Assembly: GCA_021781815.1 (NCBI GenBank) | Contig: JAJXWB010000005.1 | Coordinates: 62,001-126,000, forward strand | Reading direction: 5' to 3' | DNA length: 64,000 nucleotides | DNA from: Pseudomonadota bacterium | GTDB taxonomy: Bacteria > Pseudomonadota > Alphaproteobacteria > Rhizobiales > Beijerinckiaceae | Shown here: piece by piece, positions 35,831-45,561 of the stretch | Numbering within the stretch: position 1 is the first letter of the stretch | Layout: the number at the start of each line of letters is the position of its first letter | The notes under the pieces: model-generated | Databases searched by the model: none | Seen by the model: only the letters and a program-made list of their open reading frames with translations | Told to the model about the DNA's origin: nothing | Position numbers and translations under genes: made by a program

Positions 35831-36045
35831 CCACACTGGGGACCGATCCTGCCTGGCGCTGCAACCGCGCGCGGCCAGCCACAAAATAGCCGGCTTGTTC
35901 GGGCCTTTTTAACCCTGACCATGACAGGGTCAGGGCAGTAGGGTATGACGATGCCCGACCTCAAAATCGTTGAATCCGGCGCTTCGCGCCGCGCCTTTGC
36001 TGGCGCCGCGCCGGTTTCGCTCATCAGGTTCCGGAATTTCGCAGC

Positions 36046-37374
36046 ATGTACAAGATCAGGTCCGTTCCTCTTTCGCGCCGCGCCTTCGCTGGCGGCGTCT
36101 CCCTTGTCGGTCTTTTCTCGGGATTAGGCGTTTCCGCCGCCTTCGCCGGCCCGAACGACGGGTTTGGCCAGGCCGAATGGGCGCAGCGTTATGATTCAGA
36201 CGATCGCCTCGTCGTGCCGCGGTCGTCGACGCCGCTGCTGTCGCCCGAAACGCTGGCCGCCACCGAAGCCGCGATTCAGAAATACCAGCAGTTCGTCGCC
36301 TCCGGCGGATGGCCGACGCTGAACGGGCCGACGCTGAAGGTCGGCGTGCGCTCGCAGGCCGTCATTGCGCTGCGCGCGCGCCTGATGGCTTCGGGCGATC
36401 TCGATTCCAGCGCCGGCGCATCGCCGGTGTTCGATTCGTACGTGGAGGCGGGCGTCAAGCGGTTCCAGGCGCGCCACGGACTCGGCCAGACCGGCGTCGT
36501 CGCCAAGCAGACCTATGCCGCGCTCAACATTCCGGCCGAGATCCGGCTGCGCCAGCTTGAGACCAACCTGGTGCGCCTGCGATCGTTCGCCAGCAATCTC
36601 GGTCGCCGCTTCGTGACCGCCAATATTCCGGCCGCCATGGTCGAGACGGTCGAGAACGGGCAAGTGATGACTCATCACGCCGCCGGCGTCGGCAAGATCG
36701 ACCGGCAATCGCCTGTCATGCAGGCGCGCGTCCTCGACATCAATTTCAATCCCTACTGGACCGTGCCGGCTTCGATCATCCGCAAGGATCTGATCCCCAA
36801 GATGCAGGCCGATCCAACTTATCTCTCGGAAAACAAGATCCGAATCTTCAACAAGGACAATGTCGAAGTTCAGGCGAACCAGATCAACTGGAACTCGCTG
36901 GACGCCGTCAACTACCGGTTTCGTCAGGATCCTGGCGGCGATTTCAATTCGCTTGGAGTCGTGCGCATCAATATCGCCAATCCCTATGGCGTCTACATGC
37001 ACGACACGCCGGCCAAGGGCATCTTCGGCGACGACTACCGCTTCGTGTCCTCAGGTTGCATGCGCGTGCAGAACGTGCGCGACTATGTGGCCTGGCTGCT
37101 CAAGGAGACGCCCGGCTGGGATCGCGACCATATCGATCAGGTGATCGCGTCGGGCGAACGCGTCGACGCCAAGCTCGGCGAAGCGGTTCCGGTTTACTGG
37201 GTCTATATCACGGGTTGGGGCACGCCCGAGGGCATCGTGCAGTTCCGCGACGATATCTACCAGCGCGACGGCCTCGGCCAGATCGCCGCCTATCAGGCGG
37301 CGCCTGCCGGCGGCGACGATGGCCACGGCGGCACCAGCGTCGGCCTGAAACCTGCGGACCAGCAGGACGATTGA
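36046..37374 (+). CDS. ldtP: L,D-transpeptidase (LdtP-type)
   Basis: The protein has 442 residues. The N-terminus MYKIRSVPLSRRAFAGGVSLVG looks like a twin-arginine-type signal (SRRAF). It has a peptidoglycan-binding domain at about residues 98-168 (VRSQAVIALRARL, GVVAKQTYAALN), a helical linker, and a YkuD catalytic domain with His319 in YMHDTPAKGIF and Cys338 in SSGCMRV. It forms 3-3 cross-links in peptidoglycan or attaches proteins to it, in the periplasm. LdtR upstream and the terminator at 37408 define a self-contained regulated gene. Confidence 0.95.
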   Translation: MYKIRSVPLSRRAFAGGVSLVGLFSGLGVSAAFAGPNDGFGQAEWAQRYDSDDRLVVPRSSTPLLSPETLAATEAAIQKYQQFVASGGWPTLNGPTLKVGVRSQAVIALRARLMASGDLDSSAGASPVFDSYVEAGVKRFQARHGLGQTGVVAKQTYAALNIPAEIRLRQLETNLVRLRSFASNLGRRFVTANIPAAMVETVENGQVMTHHAAGVGKIDRQSPVMQARVLDINFNPYWTVPASIIRKDLIPKMQADPTYLSENKIRIFNKDNVEVQANQINWNSLDAVNYRFRQDPGGDFNSLGVVRINIANPYGVYMHDTPAKGIFGDDYRFVSSGCMRVQNVRDYVAWLLKETPGWDRDHIDQVIASGERVDAKLGEAVPVYWVYITGWGTPEGIVQFRDDIYQRDGLGQIAAYQAAPAGGDDGHGGTSVGLKPADQQDD

Positions 37375-37407
37375 GGGCAGGGGCTTTCGGGCTTTCTGGA
37401 CATTGGG

Positions 37408-37434
37408 AAACCCGCCGGCGACGGCGGGTTTTTT
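37408..37434 (+). terminator. intrinsic terminator of ldtP
   Basis: AAACCCGCC (37408-37416) and GGCGGGTTT (37423-37431) pair across a 6-base loop and the T-run continues to 37434 (TTTTTT). It lies 34 bases after the ldtP stop codon and is a clear rho-independent terminator. Confidence 0.92.
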
Positions 37435-37664
37435 GTTGGGCGTCGCCAAACGGCGGACGTTTCGCGTCATGGCCAGCGAGATTGCGGCGACGGGGTGCGG
37501 AGCCTCCGCTTCATCACCGTCCCGCGAGGTTGTGCGAAAGAACGCGATCGAAGCTCGTTGGGCGATCCTCGTCCGCCCGGCTTGATTCACAGGCCGATCG
37601 ACGGCGATCTTGCCTTTTGACGCCAAAAGATACATTTAATTTATAATTTTGAACAGGCGCCCTC

Positions 37665-38261
37665 ATGCTCGAACGCACGATCTTCACGACGCTTCCAATT
37701 CTTCTCTTCGGTCTGGCCTGCGCGTCCGCCCGCGCCGACGATGCGGCGACGCGGCCGTTGCAGGCGCAGGCCGCATCGCTTGCGGCGGACTATGCCGGGC
37801 GCCTCAAGGCAGAGCTATCCGGCGCGATGGAGGCGGATGGGCCGCTCGCGGCGCTGTCCGTCTGTCACGAGGCGGCGCCGGCGATCGCGGCCGATCTTTC
37901 GCGCAGCAGCGGCTGGTCCGTCGCCAGAACCAGTCTGAAACCGCGCAATGCCTCGTCGGCGCCGGATGAATACGAACGCGCGGTCATGAACTCCTTCAGC
38001 GCGCGCATCGCCAATGGCGAGAGCGCGGCCGGGATGGTCAGCGCGGAAGTCGTCGAACAAAAGGGCCATCGGGTTTTCCGCTTTGTCAAAGCGATCCCGA
38101 CTGCGTCGAACTGCCTGATTTGTCATGGCGGCGACGTCAAACCGGAGCTGAAACAGAAAATTTCCGAACTCTATCCGGATGATCGTGCAACGGGGTTCAA
38201 GCTTGGCGACATGCGTGGCGTGTTCACGCTGCAAAAGATCCTCGATGCCGATCAAAAGTGA
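37665..38261 (+). CDS. exported Tll0287-like (DUF3365) heme-domain protein
   Basis: The protein has 198 residues, MLERTIFTTLPILLFGLACASARA as signal peptide. Mature protein matches the Tll0287/DUF3365 fold: ALSVCHEAAPAIA, GWSVARTSLKPRNASSAPDEYERAVM, and a covalent heme site CLICHGG (Cys150, Cys153, His154) followed by YPDDRATGFKLGDMRGVFTL. The domain is usually the periplasmic sensor part of kinases or cyclases; here it is free-standing and soluble. Role may be redox sensing or electron transfer. It stands alone after the ldtP terminator, followed by the transporter gene. Confidence 0.85.
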   Translation: MLERTIFTTLPILLFGLACASARADDAATRPLQAQAASLAADYAGRLKAELSGAMEADGPLAALSVCHEAAPAIAADLSRSSGWSVARTSLKPRNASSAPDEYERAVMNSFSARIANGESAAGMVSAEVVEQKGHRVFRFVKAIPTASNCLICHGGDVKPELKQKISELYPDDRATGFKLGDMRGVFTLQKILDADQK

Positions 38262-38416
38262 ACGCGTCCGACGGTTTTTCACGGGGCCGGGCGCGCCGCC
38301 AGCCGCAGCCTCCAACGCCTTTAGAACCGGTCCAATCCTTGCGTGGCAGCCATTTGAGCATTGACCCGGCAACCCCGCGTCAGTACCTCGATGCGTGAAG
38401 GCACAAGGAAAAGAAC

Positions 38417-39679
38417 GTGGTTCTTGCGACAGGCGGAGACAAAGGACGCGACGGGAGGGCGGGTCTGTCGACTTTCGCCCGATTTCTCGCGGTGGCCGGG
38501 CCGGGCGTTGTCGTCATGCTGGCCGACACCGATGCGGGGTCTGTCATCACGGCGGCGCAGTCGGGCGCCGCCTGGGGCTACAAGCTGCTGCTGCTGCAAC
38601 TGATCCTCGCGCCGATCCTCTATGTCGTGCAGGAACTGACGGTCCGTCTCGGCATCGTCACCGGCAAGGGCCACGCCGAACTAATCCTGCAGTATTTCGG
38701 CAAGTCCTGGGCGTGGTTCTCCGTCGCGACGCTGTGCCTGTCCTGCATCGGCGCGCTGCTCAGCGAATTGAGCGGTCTGGCAGGCGTCGGCGCCCTGATG
38801 GGCGTTCCTGCCGGCGTGACCATGATCATCGTCGTCGGCTCGCTGCTGCTGATGGCTTTCACCGGCTCCTATCTGTCCGTTGAGCGCATCGCCATCGCCA
38901 TCGGCGCTTTCGAACTGGTTTTCCTCATTGTCGCCTATGCGGCGGAGCCCAAGGCCGCCGAACTCCTGCACGAATCCATCGACATTCCGTGGCGCGACCC
39001 GAAGTATCTCTATCTCGTCTCCGCCAATATCGGCGCGGTGATCATGCCTTGGATGGTCTTCTTTCAGCAGTCGTCCGTCATCGAGAAAGGCCTCAAGCCC
39101 GCCGACATGCCGGCTGCCCGGCTCGACACCGCGGTGGGTTCAGTCCTCACGCAGCTCATCATGGCCGCTGTCGTGGTGGCTACGGCGGCCACGCTCGGCC
39201 GGGCCGGCGGCGTCGGTTCGCTCGACACCGTGCAGCAGATCGCCGACGCGATAACGCCGCATCTCGGCGACACGATGGGCAAGCTTATGTTCGCGCTCGG
39301 CATGTCCGGCGCCGCGATCGTCGCGACCATCGTCGTCACCCTCACGGCGGCGCGCACGCTCGCAGAAGTGATGGGCCACAAGCATTCGCTCGAACTCGAA
39401 CCGCGCGAGGCGCCCTGGTTCTACGGCATTTACACGGCCGCCCTCGTGGTCGGCGCCGTCATCGTCGCCTCGGGCGCCGATCTGGTCGCCATCAGCGTCG
39501 GCGTGCAGGTCATGAACGCGCTGCTGCTGCCGATCGTGCTCGGGTTTCTGTTCCTGCTGGCGCGCCGCTTGCCGCAGCCCTATCGCGTGCAGGGCGCCTG
39601 GGCCTGGGTGAGCGGACTCGTGATCGCCGCAACTGTCGTGTTCGGCGTCTATTCCGGCGTATCCGGCCTGTTCGGCTGA
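38417..39679 (+). CDS. Nramp-related divalent metal transporter
   Basis: The protein has 420 residues with a GTG start (GGAA 8 bases upstream) and about 11 hydrophobic helices. It has the Nramp (LeuT-fold) layout with GPGVVVMLADTDAGSV in helix 1 and GAVIMPWMVFFQQSSV in helix 6. The canonical metal-binding DPGN is DTDAGS (from Asp37) and MPH is MPW (Met210-Trp212), so the soft-metal site of Mn/Fe transporters is altered. This resembles the Nramp-related branch known for Mg or Al transport. The real substrate is uncertain. It lies 155 bases downstream of the heme-domain gene. Confidence 0.85.
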   Translation: MVLATGGDKGRDGRAGLSTFARFLAVAGPGVVVMLADTDAGSVITAAQSGAAWGYKLLLLQLILAPILYVVQELTVRLGIVTGKGHAELILQYFGKSWAWFSVATLCLSCIGALLSELSGLAGVGALMGVPAGVTMIIVVGSLLLMAFTGSYLSVERIAIAIGAFELVFLIVAYAAEPKAAELLHESIDIPWRDPKYLYLVSANIGAVIMPWMVFFQQSSVIEKGLKPADMPAARLDTAVGSVLTQLIMAAVVVATAATLGRAGGVGSLDTVQQIADAITPHLGDTMGKLMFALGMSGAAIVATIVVTLTAARTLAEVMGHKHSLELEPREAPWFYGIYTAALVVGAVIVASGADLVAISVGVQVMNALLLPIVLGFLFLLARRLPQPYRVQGAWAWVSGLVIAATVVFGVYSGVSGLFG

Positions 39680-39749
39680 TCCTCGCTTTCGATTTCCTCA
39701 TCTGCTAGAAGGCGCGGCGGCCGGTATTCGGCCAGCCCGGGATACTGAA

Positions 39750-40409
39750 ATGTCCGATATTTTCCGTGAGGTCGACGAGGAGGTCCGTCAGGACCGGGCG
39801 CTCGCCTTCTGGAACAAGCACCAGAGCCTGCTTCTCGTCATTGCAGTGCTGATCGTCGTCGCGGCGGGCGGCTGGAAATTCTGGCAGTCGCAGCAGCAGA
39901 AGGCGGCCGAGGCGGCCGACGAAAAGTTTCAGGCCGCGCTGGTCCTGTCGCGGGACGGCAAAGCGGCCGAGGCGCTGGCGGCTTTCGAGGCGCTGGCCAA
40001 GGATGCGCCCACGGGCTACGCCACGCTGGCGCGTCTGCGCGGAGCGGCGGAAATGGCTGCGACCGATCGCCCAGGCGCGGTGAAAGCCTATGACGCGCTT
40101 GCGTCGGACGCCTCGCTTGATTCCCTGTTTCGGGACGACGCGCGCCTTCGCGCGGCCATGCTGCGCGTGGACCAGGCCGATCGAAAGGAAATGGAAGACA
40201 GGCTGACGCCGCTCGCCGCCCCGGGCGGGGCGTTCCGCTCCAGCGCGCGCGAATTGCTGGCGCTGGTGGATTTGCGCGCCGACGATGTCGAGGCAGCCGG
40301 CCGCTGGCTCGACCAGATCGTCATCGACAATGGCGCCCCCGAGGCGATCCGGCAGCGCGCCGAGGCCTTCCTCGGCCTCGTCCGCTCGGACAGCAAGCCG
40401 GCGAAATAA
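39750..40409 (+). CDS. YfgM-like membrane-anchored TPR protein
   Basis: The protein has 219 residues. It starts MSDIFREVDEEVRQDRALAFWNKH, a conserved cytoplasmic head, followed by one helix (LLLVIAVLIVVAAGGWKFW) and a periplasmic region of helical pairs resembling tetratricopeptide repeats (EAADEKFQAALVLSRDGKAAEALAAFEAL and so on). YfgM proteins bind the SecYEG translocon and PpiD and aid periplasmic proteins. It lies just upstream of der, as in many Proteobacteria. BamB, which often accompanies it, is not present in this window. Confidence 0.87.
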   Translation: MSDIFREVDEEVRQDRALAFWNKHQSLLLVIAVLIVVAAGGWKFWQSQQQKAAEAADEKFQAALVLSRDGKAAEALAAFEALAKDAPTGYATLARLRGAAEMAATDRPGAVKAYDALASDASLDSLFRDDARLRAAMLRVDQADRKEMEDRLTPLAAPGGAFRSSARELLALVDLRADDVEAAGRWLDQIVIDNGAPEAIRQRAEAFLGLVRSDSKPAK

Positions 40410-40607
40410 CCCGTGCCTGCGCCGCGCTCGCGCTTCGACGGGTGGAGACGCCGCCCCTCGTCGGCCCTTCTGCGTCGAGACAGCGGCGTCGCCGCTTCTC
40501 CGGCATGAGGGGCCGGACTGAAACAACGCCCTCATGCCCAGGCGGCGCGATGTGCCGGCCGAGGGATGAGGACGCCCGAAATCAGGCTGCCTGAAAGGGG
40601 AGCGACC

Positions 40608-42029
40608 ATGTCCTTCACGCTCGCCATCATTGGCCGTCCCAATGTCGGCAAGTCCACGCTGTTCAACCGGCTCGTCGGCAAGAAGCTGGCGCTGGTCGAC
40701 GACCAGCCGGGCGTGACGCGCGACCGGCGCGAGGGCGAGGCGAAGCTCGCCGACCTGCGCTTCACCATCATCGATACGGCCGGACTGGAGGAGGGCGGCG
40801 CAGAATCGCTGTCAGGCCGCATGCGCGCGCAAACTGAAGCCGCCATCGAGCAGGCCGACGCCATCCTGTTCATGGTCGACTCCCGCGCCGGCGTAACGCC
40901 GGATGATCGTTACTTTGCATCACTCGTCCGTCGTGCTGGAAAACCGATCGTGCTCGTCGCCAACAAGGCGGAGGGCCGCGCCGGCGAATCCGGCGCGCTC
41001 GACGCATATTCTCTGGGCCTCGGCGACCCCGTGCCGCTGAGCGCCGAGCATGGCGAAGGCATGATCGACCTGTTTGATGCGTTGCGTGCGGCGCTGCCCG
41101 AGCAAACCGAAGCGGCGGAGGACGAGGAGGACGCGCCGCGGCTGGCGCTCGCCGACGACGAGGATGGCTCCGAACTCGATCCGTCCAAGCCGTTGCGCAT
41201 CGCCGTGGTCGGCCGTCCGAACGCCGGCAAGTCCACGCTCATCAACCGCATCCTTGGCGAGGACCGGCTGTTGACCGGGCCGGAAGCCGGCATTACCCGC
41301 GATTCCATCGGTCTCGATTTTCAGTGGGGCGAGCGCAAGCTCAAGATGTTCGACACCGCTGGCCTGCGGCGGCGCGCACGTGTGACGGACAAGCTGGAGA
41401 AACTTGCCGCGGCGGATGCGTTGCGCGCGGTGAAATTCGCGGAAGTCGTGGTGCTACTGCTCGACGCGACGATCCCGTTCGAGAAGCAGGATCTGACCAT
41501 CGCCGATCTCGTAGAGCGCGAGGGCCGGGCGCTCGTGATCGGCCTCAACAAATGGGATCTGATCGACGACAAGGGCCAGAATCTCAAGGATCTCCGCGAA
41601 GAGGCGGGGCGCCTGCTGCCGCAATTGCGCGGCGCGCCGGTGATCGCCCTGTCGGGCGAGACCGGCGTCGGCATCGACAAGCTCATGCAGGCGATCTTCG
41701 CGGTGCATACGACGTGGAATATTCGCATTTCCACCGCGCGCCTCAACCGTTGGCTCGGCGCGGTTCTGGAACAGACGCCGCCGCCCGCCGTCTCCGGCCG
41801 CCGCATCAAGATCCGCTACATGACGCAACTGAAGGCGCGCCCGCCGCATTTCATCCTGTTTGGCAACCAGCTCGAACAATTGCCGACCAGCTACGAGCGG
41901 TTCTTGCTGAATGGCCTGCGTCAGGCTTTCGATCTGCCGGGCGTGCCGCTGCGCCTGTCGAAACGCACGGGGGAAAATCCCTACAAGCCGACGAAGAGAC
42001 GACAGCCGGGGTCGGGGCGAGGAAAGTAG
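40608..42029 (+). CDS. der: GTPase Der (EngA)
   Basis: The protein has 473 residues. The ATG at 40608 ([24 protein letters not shown]) follows AAGGGGAG. It has two tandem G domains: first [13 protein letters not shown] and a degenerate NKAEG; second [21 protein letters not shown] and NKWD. A C-terminal KH-like domain ends with [19 protein letters not shown]. It acts in 50S ribosome assembly. The acidic linker between G domains ([21 protein letters not shown]) is long, as in other alphaproteobacteria. Confidence 0.97.
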   Translation: MSFTLAIIGRPNVGKSTLFNRLVGKKLALVDDQPGVTRDRREGEAKLADLRFTIIDTAGLEEGGAESLSGRMRAQTEAAIEQADAILFMVDSRAGVTPDDRYFASLVRRAGKPIVLVANKAEGRAGESGALDAYSLGLGDPVPLSAEHGEGMIDLFDALRAALPEQTEAAEDEEDAPRLALADDEDGSELDPSKPLRIAVVGRPNAGKSTLINRILGEDRLLTGPEAGITRDSIGLDFQWGERKLKMFDTAGLRRRARVTDKLEKLAAADALRAVKFAEVVVLLLDATIPFEKQDLTIADLVEREGRALVIGLNKWDLIDDKGQNLKDLREEAGRLLPQLRGAPVIALSGETGVGIDKLMQAIFAVHTTWNIRISTARLNRWLGAVLEQTPPPAVSGRRIKIRYMTQLKARPPHFILFGNQLEQLPTSYERFLLNGLRQAFDLPGVPLRLSKRTGENPYKPTKRRQPGSGRGK

Positions 42030-42051
42030 GAGCGCGAGCGGAAACGCCGCT

Positions 42052-42801
42052 TCACCCCGGTTCGCGAAAGCTCAATACCCGTCCCTGCGGAAAATCGTAC
42101 AGCTTCCCCGTTTCCGTCCACGCGGGCGAACACATCGCCACGATCTGCGGCGCAGCTTCCTCCGGCGTTTTCAGCGTCATCGGGTCTTCGCCCGGCATGG
42201 CCTTCGCGCGCATGGTCGTGCGCAACGGGCCGGGATTGAACAGGTTGACGCGCACGCTGGAAATGTTCTGCGTCTCGGCGGCGTAGAAACGCGCCAATGC
42301 GTCGAGGGCGGCCTTGGTCACGCCGTACAGGCCCCAGTAGGCGCGCAATTCGGCGCGATGGCCCGCGCCCGACGACAGGAAGACGACACGGCCAGCGTCG
42401 GAGGCCTTGAGCAGCAGATCGAGCGACCGGATCAGCCGCCAGTTCGCGGTCACGTTGACCGCGAAAACCTTGTCCCATTCTTTCGGATCGATATGTCCGA
42501 GCGGAGACAATATGCCGAGCAGGCCCGCATTACCGACGAGGATGTCGAGCCGGCCCCATCGTTCATGGATGGCCGCGCCGAGCCGGTCGATCGCTTCGTG
42601 ATCGACGAGGTCGCATGGAACCAGCGTCGCCTCGCCGCCGAGCGCGCGGATCTCGTCGTCGAGTTCCTCCAGCGCGCCTTGCGTGCGCGCCAGCGCGATC
42701 ACATGCGCGCCCTGGCGTGCGAGTTCCAGCGCCACTGCGCGGCCAATGCCGCGGGACGCGCCGGTGACGAGGGCGATTCGGGAGGAAAGGGGAGAGGTCA
42801 T
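42052..42801 (-). CDS. short-chain dehydrogenase/reductase
   Basis: The protein has 249 residues, MTSPLSSRIALVTGASRGIGRAVALELARQGAHV, with the classical Rossmann TGASRGIG, the NAG motif and catalytic Tyr-Lys in YGVTKAALDAL, with Ser in VFLSSGAG. It looks like a YciK-type or classical NAD(P)H oxidoreductase; no substrate is evident. In Rhizobiales an SDR of this type closes the radA-cvpA-purF group, as here: it is 258 bases past the purF stop, same strand. It converges with der. Confidence 0.92.
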   Translation of the reverse strand: MTSPLSSRIALVTGASRGIGRAVALELARQGAHVIALARTQGALEELDDEIRALGGEATLVPCDLVDHEAIDRLGAAIHERWGRLDILVGNAGLLGILSPLGHIDPKEWDKVFAVNVTANWRLIRSLDLLLKASDAGRVVFLSSGAGHRAELRAYWGLYGVTKAALDALARFYAAETQNISSVRVNLFNPGPLRTTMRAKAMPGEDPMTLKTPEEAAPQIVAMCSPAWTETGKLYDFPQGRVLSFREPG

Positions 42802-43059
42802 GCAAAGACTTTCGGAAAGTGCGGGCTGTCAGACCGTCCAGGGATTTATCACATCGACAGGCGCGTCAGGAAAATGGCGGACGTCGCCAGTCGCAATCGA
42901 CGCCTGCTCCCGACCGGCCCGGCGTCTCGGCTTTTCTCACGCGCTCGGGCGCCGAGCCGTTCCGGCCGCGCGATGGCCCGGTGGTCACCGCCGGTTTTCG
43001 CGAAAAACCGGGCGTGGATGCGGGAGAAGGCGACCATGTTCGCTGTCGCCGGCTCAACG

Positions 43060-44550
43060 TCACCCCGTCTCCGCCAGAAGCGAAAGCTGCTGCTTCACGG
43101 ATTCGCCGACCACATCCGTCAGCGTGGTTGGATAGTCGCCGGTGAAGCAATGGTCGGTGAACTGCGGTCGCTGGGCGCTGCGGCCTTCTTCGCCCATCGC
43201 CTTGTAGATGCCGTCGACCGACAGGAAGGCGAGCGAGTCGCAGCCGATATACTGGCGCATCTCCTCCAGACTATGGGTGGCGGCGAGCAGCTTGTCCTTC
43301 TGCGGCGTGTCTATGCCGTAATAGTCGGGATGGGTGATCGGCGGCGAGGAGATGCGGAAATGGACCTCGCGCGCGCCGGCCTCTCGCATCATATGCACGA
43401 TCTTCACCGAGGTCGTTCCGCGCACGATCGAATCGTCGATCAGCACGATGCGCTTGCCCGCGACGACGCTGCGGTTGGCGTTGTGCTTCATGCGCACGCC
43501 GAGTTCGCGCACGTTCTGCGTCGGCTGGATGAACGTGCGGCCGACATAATGGTTGCGGATGATGCCGAGCTCGAACGGCACGCCGGATTGTTGCGCATAG
43601 CCGATCGCCGCCGGCACGCCCGAATCGGGCACCGGCACCACGACATCTGCCGGGACTGCGGATTCGCGCGCCAGTTGCGCGCCCATGGCCTTGCGCACGT
43701 CGTAGACGGAGCGCCCGTGCACCATCGAATCCGGCCGAGCAAAATATATGTATTCGAAAATGCAGGGACGGGCGGGGACCGGCGGGAAGGGCCGCAGGCT
43801 CTCGACGCCCGATTCGGAAATGACGACGATCTCGCCGTTCTGCACGTCGCGGACGAAACGCGCGCCGATGATGTCGAGCGCGCAGGTCTCCGAGGCCAGG
43901 ATGTACTTGCCGTCGAGTTCGCCGAGTACGAGTGGACGGATGCCGAGCGGATCGCGCGCGCCGATCAGCTTCTTGTTGGACAACGCGACCAGCGAATAAG
44001 CGCCCTCGATCTGGCGCAGCGCCTCGATGAACCGTTCGATGATGCGCTGCTTGCGGCTGCGCGCGACAAGATGAAGGATGACTTCCGTGTCGGACGTGGA
44101 TTGATAGATCGCGCCATCGCGGATCAGTTCGCGTCGGATCGTGAGCGCATTTGTGAGATTGCCGTTGTGGGCGACAGCAAAGCCTCCGGACGAGATTTCC
44201 GAAAACAGCGGCTGCACATTGCGCAGGATCGTTTCGCCGGTCGTCGAATACCGCACATGGCCGATGGCGGAATCGCCGGGCAGACCCTGGATGGTGCTCT
44301 GGCGGGAGAAATGGTCGCCGACGAGGCCCAGGCGGCGCTCGGAATGGAATCGTGCGCCATCGAAGGAAACGATGCCGGCCGCCTCCTGTCCGCGATGCTG
44401 GAGCGCATGCAGGCCGAGCGCGGTGATGGCTGCGGCGTCGGGATGGCCGAAAATGCCGAAGACGCCGCACTCTTCGCGCAGGCGATCAGCGTCGAGGTCG
44501 AAATCGGCGAAATCGCCGCCGTCGCGGAAGGCGCCGCTCGCTTGCGTCAT
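43060..44550 (-). CDS. purF: amidophosphoribosyltransferase
   Basis: The protein has 496 residues. It makes phosphoribosylamine from PRPP and glutamine, the first step of purine synthesis. The sequence begins with a 27-residue propeptide (MTQASGAFRDGGDF...REE) before Cys28, the N-terminal nucleophile of the glutaminase domain after processing (CGVFGIFG). The PRTase domain has VLIDDSIVRGTTS (PRPP loop), and the family cysteines and SETCALD are present. It is 61 bases downstream of cvpA on the same strand, the usual cvpA-purF pair. Confidence 0.97.
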   Translation of the reverse strand: MTQASGAFRDGGDFADFDLDADRLREECGVFGIFGHPDAAAITALGLHALQHRGQEAAGIVSFDGARFHSERRLGLVGDHFSRQSTIQGLPGDSAIGHVRYSTTGETILRNVQPLFSEISSGGFAVAHNGNLTNALTIRRELIRDGAIYQSTSDTEVILHLVARSRKQRIIERFIEALRQIEGAYSLVALSNKKLIGARDPLGIRPLVLGELDGKYILASETCALDIIGARFVRDVQNGEIVVISESGVESLRPFPPVPARPCIFEYIYFARPDSMVHGRSVYDVRKAMGAQLARESAVPADVVVPVPDSGVPAAIGYAQQSGVPFELGIIRNHYVGRTFIQPTQNVRELGVRMKHNANRSVVAGKRIVLIDDSIVRGTTSVKIVHMMREAGAREVHFRISSPPITHPDYYGIDTPQKDKLLAATHSLEEMRQYIGCDSLAFLSVDGIYKAMGEEGRSAQRPQFTDHCFTGDYPTTLTDVVGESVKQQLSLLAETG

Positions 44551-44611
44551 TTTGCATTCTCCTGACGGCGTCCGGCGCGCCGCAAAACTCTCCGCCGCCG
44601 CCGCGCCGGGA

Positions 44612-45292
44612 TCATCGTCGCTGGACCGCGGCGCCTGTCGCCAGCGCGTCGAGCCCCTTCCTGTCGGCGTTCTGATAGGTTGCAGGCGCCTCGGTCCGCT
44701 TGGCCGGCGCGATCTTCGAGGGCGCTCCGGGCCTGGCGTCCTGATCGGTGTCGGCGGGCGCGTCCTCGGACGGCGCGGCGGTCTTGCCGTTCTTGAGCCT
44801 GGCGAGAATGCTCTCGGGATCGTCCGGAAGGAAGGCCATGATCTGGTCGCCGGTGACAGCGAGAAGCGGCTTCATCCTGGCGTTCTTGACCCATTCCGGC
44901 TGCGACTTGTCCGGCACGAGCCAATTGAAGAAAACGAAGGCGACGGCGCATAGCAGAAGGCCTCTTGCGGCTCCGAACACGAAGCCAAGCGAGCGGTCGA
45001 GCGCGCCCACCTTCGAGTCGAGGATCATGTCGGATATTCGGACAGTGATGATCGACACGACGATCAGCGCAACGAAGAACACGCCGGCCGCCGCGGCGGC
45101 GAGCGCGATATTATCCTTCGCTATGTAGGGTTTGACATAGGGAAGCGCCAGCGGGTGCAGGTAGAGGGCGGCCAGCGCCGCCACGCCCCAGGAGGCGATC
45201 GCCAGCACCTCGCGCGTAAAACCACGCAACATGGCGAGCAGGGATGAAACGAGAATAACGCCGATCAAACCAAGATCGAGATAGGATGGCAT
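44612..45292 (-). CDS. cvpA: CvpA family membrane protein
   Basis: The protein has 226 residues from the ATG at 45290-45292 (MPSYLDLGLIGVILVSSLLAMLRGFTREVLAIASWG). It has four hydrophobic helices (about residues 5-22, 28-45, 63-84, 99-120) and the family's RGFTREVL. A loop with KVGALDRSLGFVFGAARGLLL follows, then a disordered Pro/Ala-rich tail from about residue 155. CvpA is linked to envelope resistance and colicin V production and sits next to purF in many Proteobacteria, as here. Confidence 0.93.
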   Translation of the reverse strand: MPSYLDLGLIGVILVSSLLAMLRGFTREVLAIASWGVAALAALYLHPLALPYVKPYIAKDNIALAAAAAGVFFVALIVVSIITVRISDMILDSKVGALDRSLGFVFGAARGLLLCAVAFVFFNWLVPDKSQPEWVKNARMKPLLAVTGDQIMAFLPDDPESILARLKNGKTAAPSEDAPADTDQDARPGAPSKIAPAKRTEAPATYQNADRKGLDALATGAAVQRR

Positions 45293-45561
45293 ATGAACTG
45301 GCCTCGCGCCGGAACATCGAATGTTTGACGGACCCGCCTTCCGTCGGCGCCGGACTAACCCGCGCCAAGCGGGCGACCGACACGATGGGCGCGTTATATC
45401 GGAGGCGCAGGGCCGCGTCACTATCGCGCGGGCTGGAAGCGGTGGACATGCAGTCCCCTGGCGATCGCGCGGGCACCGCCGGATCCGGCGCTCCCTCGGC
45501 CGGCGCATTGAAACAGTCGCCGGCCTCGCGGTAGCCTGTCCGCAAAGGGAGAAAACCGCCT

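Noticed and set aside
42991-43011. hairpin CCGGTTTT-loop-AAAACCGG after purF
   Set aside because: The 8-bp stem has no T-tract after it on the purF strand and lies 50-70 bases past the stop; left uncalled as terminator.
41911-44565. 884-residue plus-strand open frame over the SDR and purF genes
   Set aside because: It is the reverse complement of two well-supported genes, rich in Arg and His, with no domain and no ribosome-binding site.
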